From NCBI GenBank assembly GCA_963786395.1, contig CAWAZD010000021.1, positions 124,001 through 188,000 of the forward strand: a stretch of 64,000 nucleotides of DNA. Reading direction: 5' to 3'. The DNA is from Fen-1301 sp963786395 (GTDB lineage Bacteria; Bacteroidota; Ignavibacteria; Ignavibacteriales; Ignavibacteriaceae). Below the pieces are notes generated by a model. It saw nothing but the letters and a program-made list of their open reading frames with translations. It had not been told where the DNA came from and did no database searches. This document shows positions 8,878 to 18,039 of the stretch, one piece after another; position 1 is the first letter of the stretch, and each line of letters begins with the position of its first letter. The position numbers were made by a program, and so were the translations under genes.

Positions 8878-10195
8878 ATATACCGCGAATCTTTAATGTT
8901 TTGGCTACTTTATCTATAGCCAAAATATACGCACCAATTCGCAAAGTTACATTATATTGTTCGGCGGATTTATAAACATTTACAAAAGCCTCATCCATCA
9001 TCCGTTCAAGTCTCTCATTAACAAGCGGTAAAGTCCAGAAATATCCCATCCTATCCTGCACCCATTCAAAATAAGAAACAGTAACACCTCCGGCATTTGC
9101 CAAAATATCGGGAATAACCAGAATTCCTTTATCCTGAAGAATAGGATCTGCTTTGGCAGAAGTCGGACCGTTAGCACCCTCAGCTATTATCCGGCAATTC
9201 AGTTTTTTTGCATTATGGGATGTAATTTGATCCTCTTTAGCAGCTGGTACAAGAACATCACATTCCAATTCAAGGAGTTCTTCATTAGTAATTACTTCAG
9301 CACGCGGATAACCTAAAATAGTTCCGTTTTTATTTGCGAATTCAATTACATCCGGAAGGTTAAAGCCATCCTTATTATAAAGAGCTCCATTAATATCACT
9401 TAGACCTGTTATTTTAACTCCTTGTTCATTAAGTAATTTTGCGGATATAGAACCGACATTTCCAAATCCCTGAACAACTGCCGTGGCATGTTTCGGGTTA
9501 ATACCTAATTTATTTAAAGCTGAAATTGAAACAATCATAACTCCACGTCCGGTAGCTTCACGCCTTCCAAGTGATCCGCCTAAAATACTTGGTTTACCGG
9601 TAACGACTGCAGTTTCATTTTTTCTCATATGCATGCTATAAGTATCCATTATCCACGCCATCGTCTGCTCGTTTGTATTCATATCAGGTGCGGGGATGTC
9701 TCTTTCGGGACCAAAAACATCTAAAAGATTAGAAGTAAATCTCCTTGTCATTCTTTCAATTTCCCCGTTACTCATCTTCGAAGGATCACAGATAATCCCG
9801 CCTTTAGCGCCACCGAAAGGAATACTAACAATCGCGCATTTCCATGTCATCCATGCAGCAAGAGCTTTCATTTCATCAAGATTAACATCAGGTGCATAAC
9901 GGATTCCGCCTTTTGATGGTCCCAGTATTTCATTATGAATTACCCTATAACCTTCAAACACTTCTATTCCCCCATGATCCATAATAATAGGAACTGATGT
10001 AATTATCTGTTTTACAGGACGTTTAAGGTAATTATATATTCCCGGATCCAGACCAAGAAGATTGGCAGCAAGATCAAACCGCTCCATCATTGATTCAAAC
10101 GGATTTTCCTTATCTACTATTGGGGCAGGCTCTTTATATAAATTTGTAGGAGTAATGGACCCATGCTGATGTTTACTGCTCTTTTCGTTAGTCAT
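8870..10195 (-). CDS. gdhA: Glutamate dehydrogenase (Glu/Leu/Phe/Val family)
   Basis: A 441-residue enzyme that interconverts glutamate and 2-oxoglutarate plus ammonia using NAD(P). The N-terminal substrate domain shows GGIRYAPDVNLDEMKALA, the active-site lysine loop IPFGGAKGGI and PAPDMNTNEQTMAW. The C-terminal Rossmann domain shows GFGNVGSISAKLL and DILANAGGVTVSYFEW. Length is normal for the hexameric short-chain class. Specificity for NAD or NADP is not decided here. It is the first gene of a two-gene overlapping pair with the exported unknown protein at 8266-8877. Confidence 0.95.
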   Translation of the reverse strand: MTNEKSSKHQHGSITPTNLYKEPAPIVDKENPFESMMERFDLAANLLGLDPGIYNYLKRPVKQIITSVPIIMDHGGIEVFEGYRVIHNEILGPSKGGIRYAPDVNLDEMKALAAWMTWKCAIVSIPFGGAKGGIICDPSKMSNGEIERMTRRFTSNLLDVFGPERDIPAPDMNTNEQTMAWIMDTYSMHMRKNETAVVTGKPSILGGSLGRREATGRGVMIVSISALNKLGINPKHATAVVQGFGNVGSISAKLLNEQGVKITGLSDINGALYNKDGFNLPDVIEFANKNGTILGYPRAEVITNEELLELECDVLVPAAKEDQITSHNAKKLNCRIIAEGANGPTSAKADPILQDKGILVIPDILANAGGVTVSYFEWVQDRMGYFWTLPLVNERLERMMDEAFVNVYKSAEQYNVTLRIGAYILAIDKVAKTLKIRGIYA

Positions 10196-10228
10196 AAATA
10201 CCTTTCAAAATAAATTGTTTGCTGATGA

Positions 10229-10678
10229 TTAAACAGAAATGCCAATCTGGTTGATATGATGTTTCAAGTGCCGCAGATAATCTGTAACAATAAATCCAAG
10301 ATCTACAGGTTCATGATCTCCTAATTTGCAAGCAACCTTTAATTTATCATCAGGGATCTGTTTAATAATTTCAGCCAGGTGTAAATTATAATATTTCCAT
10401 AGTTCAATAATTTCTTTCCAGTTTCTTTCATTGTATAACTGGGTACCTACCCAATCGTCTTGCATATAACTTGGTCCTGCATACTCATTTGATAACTGTG
10501 CTCTTACAAACCGCTGGTGATTATTAGCGGCAGAATCAATTAAATGTCCTAATATTTCTATCTTGGACCATTTACCGGGAGCGGGTTTTATTTTTGAATC
10601 AGAATCACTAATCTTAGATAATTTTTCTGAAACCTTTAATACAGTTGTTTTCAGCTCTTCCGCTATATTATTTGACAT
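10229..10678 (-). CDS. DinB-like four-helix-bundle protein
   Basis: About 149 residues with the DinB/YfiT fold pattern: KWSKIEILGHLIDSAANNHQRF near the first third, and a C-terminal YLRHLKHHINQI helix carrying the metal-binding histidines. Members bind a divalent metal and many act as thiol-dependent transferases, for example with bacillithiol; the substrate here is unknown. I chose the ATG at 10678 because GAGGT lies 8 nt upstream; an ATG 21 nt earlier is possible. It overlaps the preceding membrane-protein gene by 11 nt. A second DinB relative lies at 21531-22043. Confidence 0.82.
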   Translation of the reverse strand: MSNNIAEELKTTVLKVSEKLSKISDSDSKIKPAPGKWSKIEILGHLIDSAANNHQRFVRAQLSNEYAGPSYMQDDWVGTQLYNERNWKEIIELWKYYNLHLAEIIKQIPDDKLKVACKLGDHEPVDLGFIVTDYLRHLKHHINQIGISV

Positions 10679-11159
10679 GGTTAATACCTCTTGTTTCAAT
10701 TTGTGGGTTCAATTTAATAAGATGATCAATAAATTCCTGTATCCCTCCGAAATTCGAATTCACTTTTATTTTATCTGATTTAGTCAAAATAGTAATCCTC
10801 GATTTATTCTCCTCTATTGAAACTATATCCGGAATAAAAAAATATTTCAGATTTGAAAGGTAATCTGTAAAGAAGATTTTATTCTCCTTGATGGAAATTT
10901 CAACAATAGTGTTAATTATTTGTGTCCACATCCAGACAACTATTACGCAGAATATCAAAGCAATAAACAAATCAATTGTAATTCCGCTCTCATTCTTTAA
11001 TAATAAGTACACAACAGGTGCTCCAATAATTGTTAACAAGCTTGCGGTTATTACAGGAACATTTTTTTTTGAGGGATCTAATTTGATTGCAGTGGAATCA
11101 TCAATAACTACGAACCTTCTCCCCTTATATTCCGGTTTTTTAAGACTATAAAAGCTCAT
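10668..11159 (-). CDS. Small two-helix membrane protein of unknown function
   Basis: A 163-residue protein with a cytoplasmic N-terminus, two adjacent membrane segments (about residues 35-53 and 60-80, VITASLLTIIGAPVVYLLL and FIALIFCVIVVWMWTQII), then a C-terminal domain of alternating beta strands (VEISIKENKIFFTDYL, SRITILTKSDKIKV) that resembles bacterial PH-like domains. I do not recognise a named family. It is followed with an 11-nt overlap by the DinB-like gene and lies divergent to the PorQ/PorV-like gene. Confidence 0.6.
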   Translation of the reverse strand: MSFYSLKKPEYKGRRFVVIDDSTAIKLDPSKKNVPVITASLLTIIGAPVVYLLLKNESGITIDLFIALIFCVIVVWMWTQIINTIVEISIKENKIFFTDYLSNLKYFFIPDIVSIEENKSRITILTKSDKIKVNSNFGGIQEFIDHLIKLNPQIETRGINHVK

Positions 11160-11310
11160 ATAATTTTCTCATTTATTTTTCTCTAAAAATAGGGAAATAA
11201 ATCAAATATTGCATTGCTATATATTGATTTTCAAATTTTTCGAATGTATCATACAATATAGGTAGCTACAGGAGGTAAGCGGGAGAAGGTAAGGAGAAGA
11301 GGCCGTTTTA

Positions 11311-11350
11311 GCGTAAAACAGCGTAAAGAAGCGTAAAACAGCGTAAAGAA
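11311..11350. repeat. Tandem repeat, GCGTAAA-type, 2 x 20 bp
   Basis: Two perfect copies of a 20-bp unit, each made of GCGTAAAACA followed by GCGTAAAGAA. A partial further copy (TTTTAGCGTAAAAC) overlaps on the left side. The block lies in a divergent gap. A similar CCGCTAAA-type block occurs at 40411-40451. Confidence 0.85.
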
Positions 11351-11457
11351 ATTTTGAAATAGGTGATGGGTTTTAGGTGAAATATTTAAAGTAGAACGGT
11401 AAAACTTCATCTCTTTTATATTAAATAATCTATAAAATTAATTTCATTATGTCAAAT

Positions 11458-11489
11458 AACCTTCGAGGTTTTCATCAACCTCGAAGGTT
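11458..11489. repeat. Perfect 13-bp hairpin
   Basis: The arms AACCTTCGAGGTT and AACCTCGAAGGTT are exact reverse complements around the loop TTCATC. There is no T-run on either side long enough for a good terminator, and both flanking genes point away from it, so it is more likely a small dispersed palindromic repeat than a transcription terminator. Confidence 0.8.
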
Positions 11490-11635
11490 TAGGATTAGAG
11501 GGACAGCTTATTGGTGAATGACAATCAAGATGAGAAGTAAAATGAGATTTTTCCACTAAATCATTGTTTCCTAATATTTTCCCTTGTATTTCTTTCATAA
11601 TATTCTTAAATAAGACCCGGAAATTAAGGAGATTT

Positions 11636-12580
11636 ATGAAATTTAAACTATCCCTGGCTCTTATCACTATTTTAATTTTTAATATTTCCATATTCAGCCA
11701 GAGTACTACAACTCCATATGATTTTCTCCGGTTGGATCTGAGTGCCAGAGCAGCGGCTCTTGGGGGCAGTTTCGTTTCTAATACTGATGATCCGAATGTT
11801 ATTTTCTATAATCCTGCAGGACTAAAAATGCTGACTGGGTCTCCTGCTTCCTTCTCTTTCCTTAAATATCTTCTCGATATAAATTTTGCAAGCATAACAT
11901 ATTCTACCGAACTAAAGAGTATTGGAAGAGTTGCCTTTGCCCTTAAATATGATAACTACGGAAAATTTACAAGGTCAGATGAATTTGGTAATATTCTTGG
12001 AGAATACAGCGCCGGAGATGTCGTGTTAATTGCTGGATATTCCAATGAACTTGATAAAAATTTCTATTATGGTGTTAACGGTAAATTTATATATACCAGT
12101 ATTGATGACCGTTCATCTTCTGCATTTGCACTTGATTTTGGATTAAATTACAACCTCCCCGATAAGGATTTTAGTGTCGGTTTTGCTGTTCTCAATGTCG
12201 GTTCTCAAATTTCAGCTTATTATAATACCAAAGAAAAATTACCTGTAGATGTAACTGTAGGGGCATCTAAAGCTATCCCTCATACTCCTTTAAGAATTTC
12301 ACTCGATTTCCACCGTCTAAATGACAGCCAGTCTGATCTGGTTTCACATTTGCGCGCCTTCTCAATAGGTACTGAATTTACATTAAGCAAGGTCTTAAGA
12401 TTACGCTTGGGTTATGATAATCAGAAAAGACAGGATTTATCAATTGGAACGTTTGCTGGGCTTGCAGGATTCAGTATTGGTATGGGCGCGAATATTTCAG
12501 GATATAGCTTTGATTACGGCTTTTCATCATTTGGAGCTATTGGAGCATTGCATCGGATAAGTGTATCTACTACTTTTTAA
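11636..12580 (+). CDS. PorV/PorQ family outer-membrane protein
   Basis: A 314-residue protein with a signal peptide (KLSLALITILIFNISIFSQS) and the family opening motif DFLRLDLSARAAALGGSFVSNTDDPNVIFYNPAG (split here as DFLRLDLSARAAALGG then DPNVIFYNPAGL). The rest is a repeated beta-strand pattern ending in a terminal phenylalanine (SVSTTF), as expected for an outer-membrane barrel of the FadL/PorV group. PorV and PorQ belong to the type IX secretion system, where they handle cargo at the outer membrane. The start is fixed by AAGGAG five nt upstream of ATG 11636. Whether it is PorV or PorQ in function cannot be decided. Confidence 0.78.
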   Translation: MKFKLSLALITILIFNISIFSQSTTTPYDFLRLDLSARAAALGGSFVSNTDDPNVIFYNPAGLKMLTGSPASFSFLKYLLDINFASITYSTELKSIGRVAFALKYDNYGKFTRSDEFGNILGEYSAGDVVLIAGYSNELDKNFYYGVNGKFIYTSIDDRSSSAFALDFGLNYNLPDKDFSVGFAVLNVGSQISAYYNTKEKLPVDVTVGASKAIPHTPLRISLDFHRLNDSQSDLVSHLRAFSIGTEFTLSKVLRLRLGYDNQKRQDLSIGTFAGLAGFSIGMGANISGYSFDYGFSSFGAIGALHRISVSTTF

Positions 12581-12614
12581 TTCAGATTACTTGTTACTGA
12601 CCACATAATTATGC

Positions 12615-12642
12615 AAATCCCGGTTAAGCCGGGATTTTTTTT
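12615..12642 (+). terminator. Rho-independent terminator after the PorV/PorQ-like gene
   Basis: The stem AAATCCCGG / CCGGGATTT (9 bp, perfect) closes a TTAAG loop and is followed by an eight-base T run. It lies 35 nt after the stop of the + strand gene. The T tract touches the end of the convergent minus-strand TPR gene. Confidence 0.85.
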
Positions 12643-13783
12643 ATTCTCTGTAAGGATTTGCTAAATATTGTTTTGCCAGACTCCTTGAACTACCATATTC
12701 TTTCATGTCAAGCAGTCTGTTATAATATTCCTTTGCCTTTTCCCGGTTACCTAAAACATCATTTATCATTCCGAGATAAAGTACCGCATTAATCTGGAAC
12801 CCTGAATCCTCATCTTTATCAATCTGTTTAGAGTATTCAACACATTTCTGAAGAAATATTTTTGCCGTATCAAGTTTCTTATCGTTCTTTGCATTAACGC
12901 CTATGTAATAATCAGCTTCCCTTAAAGTTTTAGAATTGTTATAACCGAAGAAATTATTGTCCGCTTTTTTAAGAACGTCCTTAAAAACTGAAGCACATCC
13001 GGCATAATCACCTTTCTTTATAGAAATCCTACCCATCCATTTTTCGAATACAGGATTATTTGGAAAATCAGAAACAAGTAGCTTTGCAAATTGTTCTGCC
13101 TGATAAGGATTGTTTTCATAATTAAAATATAAAGTCATCAGGAAATAGCGGGCTTCATATTTTGCATACTTGCCGTTCATTGCTGTATTTGTAAGTTGTT
13201 CAATTCCTTTCTGTTTATCTCCTTTGGGAAAGAAGATCATCAATGGTTTTATAAGAGGAAATTCATTAGGTATAACTGCCGCATAATAATTATATATTCC
13301 GAATCCAAGCTGAACATCAAGATTTTTAGGATCTAATTTTGAAGCACGTTCAACAATTGGAAGTGCCTCTCTTCCATCATCGGCTGATTTAATCCAGCTT
13401 TCTCTGAATCCATGCAGCCGCCCCCGGAATCCTATTGCGCCACCCTTAAAGAATAACGCATTAACATCATCAGGATTCTTATCAAGAAGTTCATCACATT
13501 GGTAAATTACATCTTCAAGTTTCTTAAAAAGAAGATCGTCATAACTTTCAACATCCGGATCAACAAGTATTTTCCACCAATCAATCATTGCAAGGAAAAA
13601 CCGTCCTGCCGGTTGGTTAGGATAATCTGACATTATACGGCGAAATGTAATTTCCGCATCAGAAAACTGCATGTTATAGATTTCTTTTATTCCTCTTACA
13701 ACAGTTGAATCAAACAGTGCCCCCTGCGCATGAGTCTTAACTGGAATGATAAGTAGAATAAAAACTAAAATATATTTTTTCAA
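12641..13783 (-). CDS. Exported TPR-repeat protein
   Basis: A 380-residue protein with a cleavable signal peptide (KYILVFILLIIPVKTHAQG) and TPR-like helical pairs through most of its length, for example EIYNMQFSDAEITFRRIM, ECDELL/NPDDVNALFFKGGA, and LGMINDVLGNREKAKEYYNR near the end. TPR proteins are scaffolds; the partner is not evident. It stands alone: its end meets the terminator of the convergent PorV/PorQ-like gene, and upstream is a repeat-bearing gap. The periplasm is the likely location. Confidence 0.72.
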   Translation of the reverse strand: MKKYILVFILLIIPVKTHAQGALFDSTVVRGIKEIYNMQFSDAEITFRRIMSDYPNQPAGRFFLAMIDWWKILVDPDVESYDDLLFKKLEDVIYQCDELLDKNPDDVNALFFKGGAIGFRGRLHGFRESWIKSADDGREALPIVERASKLDPKNLDVQLGFGIYNYYAAVIPNEFPLIKPLMIFFPKGDKQKGIEQLTNTAMNGKYAKYEARYFLMTLYFNYENNPYQAEQFAKLLVSDFPNNPVFEKWMGRISIKKGDYAGCASVFKDVLKKADNNFFGYNNSKTLREADYYIGVNAKNDKKLDTAKIFLQKCVEYSKQIDKDEDSGFQINAVLYLGMINDVLGNREKAKEYYNRLLDMKEYGSSRSLAKQYLANPYRE

Positions 13784-13799
13784 ACATGCTCCAATCTAG

Positions 13800-13863
13800 C
13801 CCAGGCATTTATGCCTGGGTTTACTTTAATATAATCTATCAATAACCAGGGGATTCATCCCCT
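13800..13863. repeat. Two perfect palindromes in an intergenic repeat
   Basis: The first palindrome is CCCAGGCAT-TT-ATGCCTGGG (13800-13819) and the second AGGGGAT-TC-ATCCCCT (13848-13863), joined by an AT-rich linker. Pieces of both motifs recur near 27631 and 27763. Neither is followed by a T run typical of terminators. Confidence 0.75.
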
Positions 13864-13977
13864 TTCTCCTATTCCACTTCATAATGAGTCTGCTCCAATC
13901 TATCGGGAAGATTACCAATACTAGGGGTTATGCCTTGGTCCTTCCTGATTACTTTTTCCTTTTACCTTTTACCTTTA

Positions 13978-15502
13978 TTATTCCTCTACGATTTTGTTAA
14001 GAAGGTAATCCTTAACATTGGCAATGGCGATTCTTTCCTGGAGCATTGAATCCCTTTCTCTTACAGTAATGGTCTGATCTTCAAGAGTTTGAGTATCGAC
14101 TGTTATACAGTAAGGAGTTCCGGCTTCATCCTGCCTGCGGTATCTGCGCCCTACAGCTCCTTTATCATCATAAGATACTTTAAGGTATCTCCTAAGATCT
14201 TTTTCAATATTCCTTGATATTTCGGGCATACCATCTTTATTTACCAATGGAAATATTGCAACTTTAATTGGTGCCAGTTTAGGATGGAATTTTAATATTG
14301 CTCTTGTTTCGCCGTTAACTTCTTCTTCAGAATAAGCATCAGTAAGGAATGCCATAAAAGAACGACTGGCTCCTGCTGATGTTTCAATAATAAAAGGAGT
14401 GAATTTTTCTTTCGATTCCTCATCAAAATATTTCAGGGATTTGCCTGAGAACTCTTCATGACGAGACAGATCGAAGTTTGTTCTATTATGTATTCCTTCA
14501 ATCTCTCCCCAACCGAACGGGAATTGATATTCAATATCAGTTGCTTCTTTTGCATAGTGCGCAAGTTTATTCTTGGGATGGTCATGATATCTCAATTTAT
14601 CTTTAGTCATTCCAAGATTGATAAAACCATTTCATCCTTTCGGCTTTCCAATACTCATACCATTCCTTATCCTCAGCTGGTTTCACAAAAAACTGCATTT
14701 CCATCTGCTCAAATTCCCGTGTCCTGAAAAGGAAATTCTTCGTATTTATTTCATTCCTGAACGCTTTACCAATTTGCGCAATTCCGAAAGGCAGCTTTTG
14801 ACGTGATGAGCCCTGAACATTAAGGAAATTGACAAATATCCCCTGCGCTGTTTCTGGTCTTAAATACACAACCGCATTCGGATCCTCAATCGATCCTATG
14901 AATGTTTTAAACATGAGGTTAAACTGACGGGCTGCAGTGAAGGTACCTTTATTACCGCATTGAGGGCAGTTTAGTTCAGCAAGAAGTTCTATTCCTAATT
15001 CGTTGTCTTCGATAAGGCGGTCAAATAATTCATCAATTTCATTTGAACCTTCAAGAATGATCCGCTTTTGCTTTTTCAAGAGTAGATTCATATTTATGTG
15101 AAAGTGCGCATTATTAAGAATCTTTTCTTTAAGACCTTCAAGAGCTTTCTTCTTTTTCTTTTCATTCAGTGAATCAGCAAGAATGTCAACTCTGAACCTG
15201 GCTTTACACTGGCGGCAATCGATCATCGGGTCAGTAAAATTCTCAACATGTCCGGAAGCCTGCCAGACTTTAGGGTGCATTAATATTGAAGCATCCAATC
15301 CTTCAATATTCTCCCTGTATGTCATAAACTTCCACCATTCTTCTTTGATATTCCTTAAGAGTTCAACACCGAGTGGACCGTAATCCCAGCAGCCGTTTAA
15401 TCCACCATAAATTTCACTTGACTGGAATACAAATCCTCTTCTTTTTGACAGGGATACTATTTTCTCAATGGTATCAGATTGGTTGTTTTTTGGCTTTTCG
15501 AT
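13978..15502 (-). CDS. glyS: Glycyl-tRNA synthetase, homodimeric type, with one frameshift
   Basis: This charges tRNA-Gly with glycine. The class II motifs are clear: RRGFVFQSSEIYGGL near the N-terminus, LRPETAQGIFVNFLNV (motif 2 region) and RNEINTKNFLFRTREFEQMEMQFF. The C-terminal part (14610-13978) carries the SAGASRSFMAFL region and anticodon-binding domain. The frame breaks at the A4 run 14633-14636 (+ strand); removing one base gives WFINLGMTKDKL, the expected continuation, and a product of about 507 residues. No standard start codon fits between an in-frame stop and the conserved region. An ATC at 15502-15500 lies 8 nt after a perfect GGAGG (15511-15515). As an essential gene it is probably intact in the cell. 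Confidence 0.85.
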
Positions 15503-15575
15503 GACAGATACCTCCGGAATATTTTATTTATCGAGGATAAATATAGAAAAAAACGACCTTTTTAGATAATCACTA

Positions 15576-15607
15576 ATTGTTAACAACAATTCATTTAATT
15601 AAATTTG
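15576..15607 (+). promoter_or_regulatory. Possible Bacteroidota-type promoter for the glycosyltransferase gene
   Basis: ATTG (15576-15579) and TAAATTTG (15600-15607), 20 nt apart, resemble the -33/-7 pair (TTTG, TAnnTTTG) of Bacteroidota promoters. They lie 22 nt before the TTG start at 15630. Whether this lineage uses that consensus is unproven. Confidence 0.3.
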
Positions 15608-15629
15608 TTTTTCATAAATAGGGATTCTT

Positions 15630-16640
15630 TTGAATTTAGAAGAATTTAACAAAATATTAATCATCAGATTAAGCTCCCTTGGTGATATACTCCTGACCAC
15701 ACCAATGATCAGGACGATTCAGAGAAAATATCCTGATAAGAAAATTCATTTCCTACTCAGGTCTGAATATGAGGCTATCCTTGTAAATAATCATTTCCTT
15801 GATAAACTATATCTTTTTACAAGGAATGATGCTGAGAATAAAAAGCTGATTAAAACCTTAAAGAATGAAAAATATGACCTGGTGATTGATCTTCAGAATA
15901 ACCTTAGGTCTAATTTTGTTTGTAAAAAGCTGCATATAAAAACAATAAAGTTTAATAAAAGAGATCTTGCTAAATTTCTACTTGTGAATTTCAAAATTGA
16001 TCTGCTTAAGAATGCTTTACAGATTCCGGAAAGATATGCAGCAATGTTTGACAATTTCCATCTTGACGGCGAAGGACTTGATCTTATTACTTATAATGCT
16101 CCATCAACACTTTTTGAAGCGGATAAAAAATACATTGGTTTTGCACCAGGTTCCCGGCACTTTACCAAAACCTGGCCCCGTAATTATTTTATTGAACTCG
16201 GTAAAATGCTTAACGCTCAGGGATATACAATTGCTCTTTTCGGAGGGAAAGATGACCGGCTCGTTTGCGCGGAGATTTGTGCTGAGGTAAAAAGCATTGA
16301 TCTTTCAAATAAAAATGATATCCTTCAGACAGCAGCCGATATGAAGAAGTGCACAGCTATTGTTTGTAATGATTCAGGATTAATGCATTCAGCGGTAGCA
16401 TCGGGAATTAAAGTGCTTGCTATTTTCGGTTCCACTGTTAAAGAATTCGGTTTTACACCATACGTGGGTAATAACCCAGGATTACTTAAAAATAATCTTG
16501 TTGTAGAAAATAAATCTTTGTCCTGCCGACCCTGTACACACATAGGAAGAGATAAATGTCCCAGGAAACATTTTAAGTGTATGCTGGAATTATCTCCCTT
16601 GCTGGTATTTAACAATTTACTTCTTTTGCTTAACTCCTGA
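15630..16640 (+). CDS. Glycosyltransferase family 9 (heptosyltransferase-like)
   Basis: A 336-residue LPS-core type transferase with two Rossmann-like domains. The N-terminus ILIIRLSSLGDILLTTPMIR is the family signature, and the C-terminal part has FAPGSRHFTKTWP (16139 on), NDSGLMHSAVASGIK and FGSTVKEFGFTPY, which contact the nucleotide-sugar. It starts with TTG. The stop overlaps the ATG of waaA by 1 nt, so the two form an operon for inner-core lipopolysaccharide assembly. Acceptor and sugar are not predictable; a second family member lies at 41521-42615. Confidence 0.88.
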   Translation: MNLEEFNKILIIRLSSLGDILLTTPMIRTIQRKYPDKKIHFLLRSEYEAILVNNHFLDKLYLFTRNDAENKKLIKTLKNEKYDLVIDLQNNLRSNFVCKKLHIKTIKFNKRDLAKFLLVNFKIDLLKNALQIPERYAAMFDNFHLDGEGLDLITYNAPSTLFEADKKYIGFAPGSRHFTKTWPRNYFIELGKMLNAQGYTIALFGGKDDRLVCAEICAEVKSIDLSNKNDILQTAADMKKCTAIVCNDSGLMHSAVASGIKVLAIFGSTVKEFGFTPYVGNNPGLLKNNLVVENKSLSCRPCTHIGRDKCPRKHFKCMLELSPLLVFNNLLLLLNS

Positions 16641-17918
16641 TGAAAAAATTCTGGTTCCTGTTTTATAACGGGCTAATAATTCCTCCTCTTTATATAGCTG
16701 TAAGAATTGCCGGTTTATTTAAGAACAAAGTTAAAAGAGGTATTAAAGGAAGAAAGAGAATATTTGAAGAACTTATACTTAATTCTTCATCAACTAATAA
16801 ACTCAATAAATTAATCTGGTTTCATTCTTCTTCGCTTGGTGAGTTCGAACAGGCAAAGCCTATCATAGAAGCACTAAAGAAGACTAAAGGGATTAATATC
16901 CTTGTTACATTCTTTTCTCCCAGCGGATATGAAAATTCCAGGAAGTATCCATTTGCAGACCTGGTATCGTATCTGCCATTTGACACTAAAACGAACGCCG
17001 ATAGATTTATACAAATTGTGAAACCGGATGTAGCGGTAATAATGCGTTACGATATATGGCCGAACCATATATGGTCAATGAGGAATTTCAATATCCCTTC
17101 TTTCCTTGTTGACGCGACTATGAAAAGGAATTCTAAAAGAAAGCTCCCGTTCGTAAAAAGTTTTCACAAACATTTGTTCCGGGATATATCTAAAATACTT
17201 ACTGTATCAAATTCAGATACTGACGGGTTTAAGGATTTTGGCTGTACAGATAAACAGGTTAAAGCTGTTGGCGATACGCGGTTCGACAGAGTTTATCAGC
17301 GCAGCCTTGTGGCGCGGTCACACAACCTGATAAGGGAAGATTTATTCAAGGGAAAGAAAATATTAGTAGCCGGCAGCACATGGGAATCGGATGAAGATGT
17401 AATACTTCCCGCTTTTTCCAAACTTGCACAACATGAAAAAGATATAATCTTAATTATTGCCCCTCATGAACCCACTGTTGTTCATCTTGAAAAGATTGAA
17501 AACGAATTTTCAGGTGATCTTGAAACAATTCGTTTTTCATTTCTGAATGATTATAAAAATGAAAGAGTTATTATAATTGATTCAATTGGAATACTACTAA
17601 CATTGTACACATATGCGAATGCTGCATATATCGGTGGAGGATTTCAAACAGAATATTCATAATGTGCTGGAGGCTGCCGTATACGGAATACCGGTTGTAT
17701 TCGGACCAAAGTATGATAATTCGCAGGAAGCAAAAGAACTGCTGGAACTGGGCGGTGCAATTGAAATCAGGAACAAGAGAGAAGCCTACCGGTGTTTCCG
17801 TTCCTTATTTATCGATGATAACATGAGTAAAGAAATGGGCTCCATTGCATTTAATTATGTTCAGAAGAATCTCGGTGCAACTGAAAAGATACTGCAGGAA
17901 ATAAAGAAAGCACTGTAG
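16640..17918 (+). CDS. waaA: 3-deoxy-D-manno-octulosonic acid transferase, with one frameshift
   Basis: WaaA (KdtA) transfers Kdo from CMP-Kdo to the lipid A precursor at the inner membrane. Visible features are the N-terminal anchor (LFYNGLIIPPLYIAVRIAG), FHSSSLGEFEQAKPIIE, MRYDIWPNHIW and VAGSTWESDEDVILP. The first frame stops at 17662 after YIGGGFQTEYS, while the next frame continues FKQNIHNVLEAAVYGIPVVFGP to a stop at 17918. Taking one T from 17642-17644 restores GGGFKQNIHNVLEAAVYG, as in homologues, giving about 425 residues. The family is normally essential, so the break is suspected to be a consensus error. Confidence 0.85.
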
Positions 17919-17950
17919 ACGATTCGGTTTGCTCAGAGAAATGAGGACTG

Positions 17951-17982
17951 GATTGTTGGATGGATGGATGGTTGGAGGAATG
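17951..17982. repeat. GGATTGTTGGAT-type low-complexity repeat
   Basis: A short run of GGATTGTTGGATGGATGG units with a GGAGGAATGG tail follows waaA. A relative (GGATTGTTGGATTGC...GGAAGAATGAC) lies at 26836-26870. Both stand in 3' flanks and end in GAATG. No function can be assigned. Confidence 0.5.
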
Positions 17983-18039
17983 GAAAAGAACACAGATAAA
18001 GATTCACAGCTTTATAGATTTGTATATTTATTGCTGCAG

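Larger units (their letters stand above)
11160..11635. other. Divergent intergenic region with repeats
   Basis: 476 nt without a convincing gene between two divergent genes. It holds a short tandem repeat (11311-11350) and a perfect 13-bp hairpin (11458-11489), listed separately. Short reading frames here have no recognisable composition. The AAGGAG site at 11626-11631 serves the + strand gene. No clear promoter consensus was found. Confidence 0.5.

Noticed and set aside
11311..11350. Possible CRISPR-like repeats
   Set aside because: Units are directly adjacent without spacers, only 10-20 bp long, and there are no cas genes.
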